Shown piece after piece: positions 62,081 through 64,000 of a stretch of DNA of 64,000 nt. Under the pieces are notes generated by a model. It was not told the DNA's origin. It did no database searches and saw nothing but the letters and a program-made list of their open reading frames with translations. The first letter of the stretch is position 1. Every line of letters starts with the position of its first letter. A program made the translations under genes and the position numbers. This DNA comes from AP-15 sp963788085 (GTDB taxonomy: Bacteria; Pseudomonadota; Alphaproteobacteria; ATCC43930; CGMCC-115725). The stretch lies in contig CAWBFS010000007.1 of the NCBI GenBank assembly GCA_963788085.1, positions 271,876 to 335,875 of the forward strand, written 5' to 3'.

Positions 62081-62908
62081 ATGATCAGCAGCCTTTGGCA
62101 CCCGATACAGCAATATATTAACAACATTAACGGCTCGATGCCTGCTGTCCACCATTACACGAACTTGAGGGGTGCTCTGGGAATTTTGGAGAGCGGGCGG
62201 ATTTGGTTTACCGAACGCGCACATCTGAACGATCCGACCGAGATCCGCCACGGAAATCGCGAATGGGATTTCGGGAGCAGGGCAGGACACAGGATGCGGA
62301 ATGTCTACGAGCCAGTGCCGACCGCGTATTCGCCAATTTCCGGTTTTTTAGCGCGAGCTTCAGCCTGGCGTACGATGACACCGGTCATGACGAATTACGC
62401 GGATAATGGCAGAGGCGTGCTTCTGTCATTCAAAGCCGCCGTGTTTGATCGTCCAAACGAGTGGATTGGTCGGTTCATAGCAGGTAACTCGACCACAGTC
62501 GTCTGCCCAATGTCGTACGAGTCCGAGCGGCTCCGATCAGTGATAACTTCAATTATTACATGTTGGAATGGTCGTGTCATTGAAGAACTTGTGGATTATA
62601 TTTTTATGATTTCGAGTATGTTCAAAGATGTTTCGTGGAAATCGGAGAAAGAATATCGCTATTTTGTGCATCGCTCATATCCCGAAATTTTGAAGAGCCC
62701 CTACTACAAAACGCACCAACGAGGTGGCGACGTGATCCCGTACCTCGATCTACCCATTCGATCTTGGCACTCTGTAGAGGGTTTGCCGATCTATCGGATA
62801 TGCCTTGGCCCGGCGGCACCTCCGGAGGTCGAGGGCCGGGTTGCGGCCTCCTTGCGGAAATTGAAGATTTGGCCGCGAGAGGGTATCTTGAGGTCGGGTA
62901 TTTCTTGA
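62081..62908 (+). CDS. DUF2971 family protein, probably with two compensating frameshifts
   Basis: The N-terminus AVHHYTNLRGALGILESGRI and TERAHLNDPTEIRHG match DUF2971, and YADNGRGVLLSF is its second block. Between about 62290 and 62395 the main frame is unlike the family, while the next frame reads FFSASFSLAYDDTGHDELRG, which fits (the usual CFS block). So two indels probably cancel out. The gene is clearly richer in A+T than its neighbours, a sign of recent transfer. DUF2971 genes often lie in defence or other accessory islands; their activity is not known. It is followed 10 bases later by a toxin-antitoxin pair. Confidence 0.75.
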   Translation: MISSLWHPIQQYINNINGSMPAVHHYTNLRGALGILESGRIWFTERAHLNDPTEIRHGNREWDFGSRAGHRMRNVYEPVPTAYSPISGFLARASAWRTMTPVMTNYADNGRGVLLSFKAAVFDRPNEWIGRFIAGNSTTVVCPMSYESERLRSVITSIITCWNGRVIEELVDYIFMISSMFKDVSWKSEKEYRYFVHRSYPEILKSPYYKTHQRGGDVIPYLDLPIRSWHSVEGLPIYRICLGPAAPPEVEGRVAASLRKLKIWPREGILRSGIS

Positions 62909-62918
62909 GGCAATCGTT

Positions 62919-63221
62919 GTGAACCCCACCCGCAGCCGGGCCATCGGAGAGTTGCGCCGGATGGTCCTGACTGCCCTGAGCGAGCACGACGCGGAGGTGT
63001 GGTTGTTCGGGTCATGTGCCCGAGGTGAGGTTTTTCAACACAGCGATATCGATATCGCGATACTGCCGCGGGACGAATTGCCCGCCGGCTTCTTATCCGA
63101 TCTCGCTGAGAGCGTCGAGGAAAGCTCCATCCCCTACAACGTGGATATTGTTGACCTGAGTAATGCCGCCCCGACCCTGATCGAAGAGGTTCGTCGGGAG
63201 GGCGTGAGATGGAAAGGCTAG
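62919..63221 (+). CDS. mntA: MntA-type minimal nucleotidyltransferase antitoxin
   Basis: MntA neutralises HepT by transferring AMP to a tyrosine. The 100-residue protein begins at GTG 62919 and has the exact GSx10DxD signature (GSCARGEVFQHSDIDI) followed by NVDIVDLSNA, the third catalytic Asp. It overlaps the hepT start by 13 bases. The order antitoxin-toxin and the overlap are typical for the MntA-HepT (type VII) family. Confidence 0.88.
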   Translation: MNPTRSRAIGELRRMVLTALSEHDAEVWLFGSCARGEVFQHSDIDIAILPRDELPAGFLSDLAESVEESSIPYNVDIVDLSNAAPTLIEEVRREGVRWKG

Positions 63222-63613
63222 ACCGGCGGCTCGCCGAGGCAGCGGCGGCGCTTGCCACGCTCGACGAGCTTGCCGGGAAAAGCGAGCGCACGCTGGTTGA
63301 GCGCGACAGCGCAGTCCTGCGGCTGATCTACACCTACGAAGCGGTTTGGAAAGCCTGTCAGAAGATGCTCGCGGCACTGGAGAATGTTAGCGCTGCATCG
63401 CCGAACGCGACCATTCGGGCCGCCCGCGCTCTCGGCTGGCTTTCGGATGAGGACGCGGAGGCGGCCATCAAGCTGGGCGAGGAACGCAATCTCGCGGTCC
63501 ATATGTATCGAGACCAGGTTGGGCAGCAGATCGAGGCGCACCTCGCTGCGCACGCCGCCTTGCTGAGGCGCTGGCTTGCGGCGTTGCGGCTGCGAGCAGC
63601 GGAGGGAGGCTGA
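63209..63613 (+). CDS. hepT: HepT-type toxin (HEPN, HI0074-like)
   Basis: HepT proteins are HEPN-fold RNases whose RX4-6HXY motif carries both the active site and the modified tyrosine. Here it is RNLAVHMY near residue 94, in the RX4HXY form. The 134-residue, all-helical protein also has the usual N-terminal RLAEAAAALATLDELAG and a helix RLIYTYEAVWKACQKML. Pairing with MntA in overlap strongly supports the call over a plain substrate-binding subunit of a nucleotidyltransferase. Confidence 0.87.
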   Translation: MERLDRRLAEAAAALATLDELAGKSERTLVERDSAVLRLIYTYEAVWKACQKMLAALENVSAASPNATIRAARALGWLSDEDAEAAIKLGEERNLAVHMYRDQVGQQIEAHLAAHAALLRRWLAALRLRAAEGG

Positions 63614-63643
63614 GAAGTCAGCTTAAGGCAGGAGGTTGAACGG

Positions 63644-64000
63644 ATGCCTGTATCGATCCGCCCACTCCATCCCGTTTTTGCCGGTGAGGTTTCGGGTGCT
63701 CGATTGCCGGAAGCCGCTCATCTCCGGGCGAGATCGATGCGGTCGAGGCGGGCATGAACGAGTATGCCGTGCTGGTCTTTCGCGACCAGAACCTCACGGA
63801 CGAAGAGCAGATCGCGTTCACCCGCCATTTCGGAGAGCTCGAAAATTACAACACGCCGGGGCATGTCAGAAAACGCGAGGACCAGCGCCTCGGCCCGGGC
63901 ATCGCGGATTTTTCCAATCTCGACAAGCACGGCAACATCATGTCCGACGAGGATCGGGTGTGGTTCTTCAAGCTGGGCGACCGGCTGTGGCACTCCGACA
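63644..64000 (+). CDS. TauD/TfdA-family 2-oxoglutarate dioxygenase, N-terminal part
   Basis: These non-haem iron enzymes oxidise small molecules such as taurine or aryloxyalkanoates. The start MPVSIRPLHPVFAGEVSG at 63644 follows AGGAGG. One-base insertions near 63699 and 63729 are needed to read on as VDCRKPLISGEIDAVEAGMN, the family pattern. Then come EYAVLVFRDQNLTDEEQIAF, HFGELENYN, and DRLWHSD, which carries the first His and the Asp of the iron site. The gene runs off the right edge. The family block FSNLDKHGN resembles TfdA-like members more than true TauD. Confidence 0.82.

Overview
The window is GC-rich DNA, apparently from an aerobic, free-living alphaproteobacterium (Rhodospirillales/Hyphomicrobiales-like). 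This rests on gene content, not on a search: an alphaproteobacterial-order aa3 cytochrome oxidase cluster (ctaC-ctaD-ctaB-small ORF-ctaG-ctaE-DUF983-SURF1), a plant/alphaproteobacterial-type glutamate-cysteine ligase, egtB-egtD ergothioneine genes, coaD joined to gyrA, and divergent ssb/uvrA. No rRNA, tRNA or CRISPR array was found.

Layout. 1-12,000 is a worn accessory region: a partial glycine-zipper lipoprotein, a short-chain dehydrogenase, remains of a prophage (ParB-type DNA methylase and large terminase), rfbA-rfbC for dTDP-rhamnose, and a series of gene fragments (GT2 glycosyltransferase, LivH permease, acyl-CoA synthetase, luciferase-like monooxygenase, IS701-type transposase, membrane protein). 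12,000-17,250 holds glgA, the divergent efp/epmA pair (EF-P and its lysylating enzyme), and a luciferase-like monooxygenase/hydrolase operon. 17,727-26,576 is the most unusual locus: a single-protein, highly reducing type I polyketide synthase (KS-AT-DH-MT-psiKR-ER-KR-ACP, no thioesterase) followed 3 nt later by an alpha-oxoamine synthase, which suggests a sphingoid-like amino-ketone lipid. 26,590-36,538 is one long minus-strand run: cytochrome oxidase and its assembly factors, SURF1, an M32 carboxypeptidase, then egtB-egtD.

36,824-51,800 carries housekeeping genes: tldD and pmbA (TldD/PmbA protease partners), an exported glycosidase, gshA, rsmE, ubiA and ubiD (ubiquinone), a small methyltransferase, DUF4142, coaD and gyrA. 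51,815-55,864 is a three-domain LplT-PlsC-Aas-like phospholipid-repair protein with its TetR regulator and a likely operator. 55,938-61,989 has a MetE-family protein, ssb, an HtrA-like protease and uvrA. The right end is accessory again: a DUF2971 gene, a MntA-HepT toxin-antitoxin pair and the start of a TauD/TfdA dioxygenase.

A strong caution: about 35 single-base indels, mostly one-base insertions, interrupt otherwise well-conserved genes, including essential ones (gyrA has seven, uvrA three, ctaD one). This looks like assembly or sequencing error rather than biology. I therefore annotate those genes across the breaks and give the break positions. Fragments with real missing halves (GT2/LivH, acyl-CoA synthetase/monooxygenase) are treated as true rearrangements or mis-joins.
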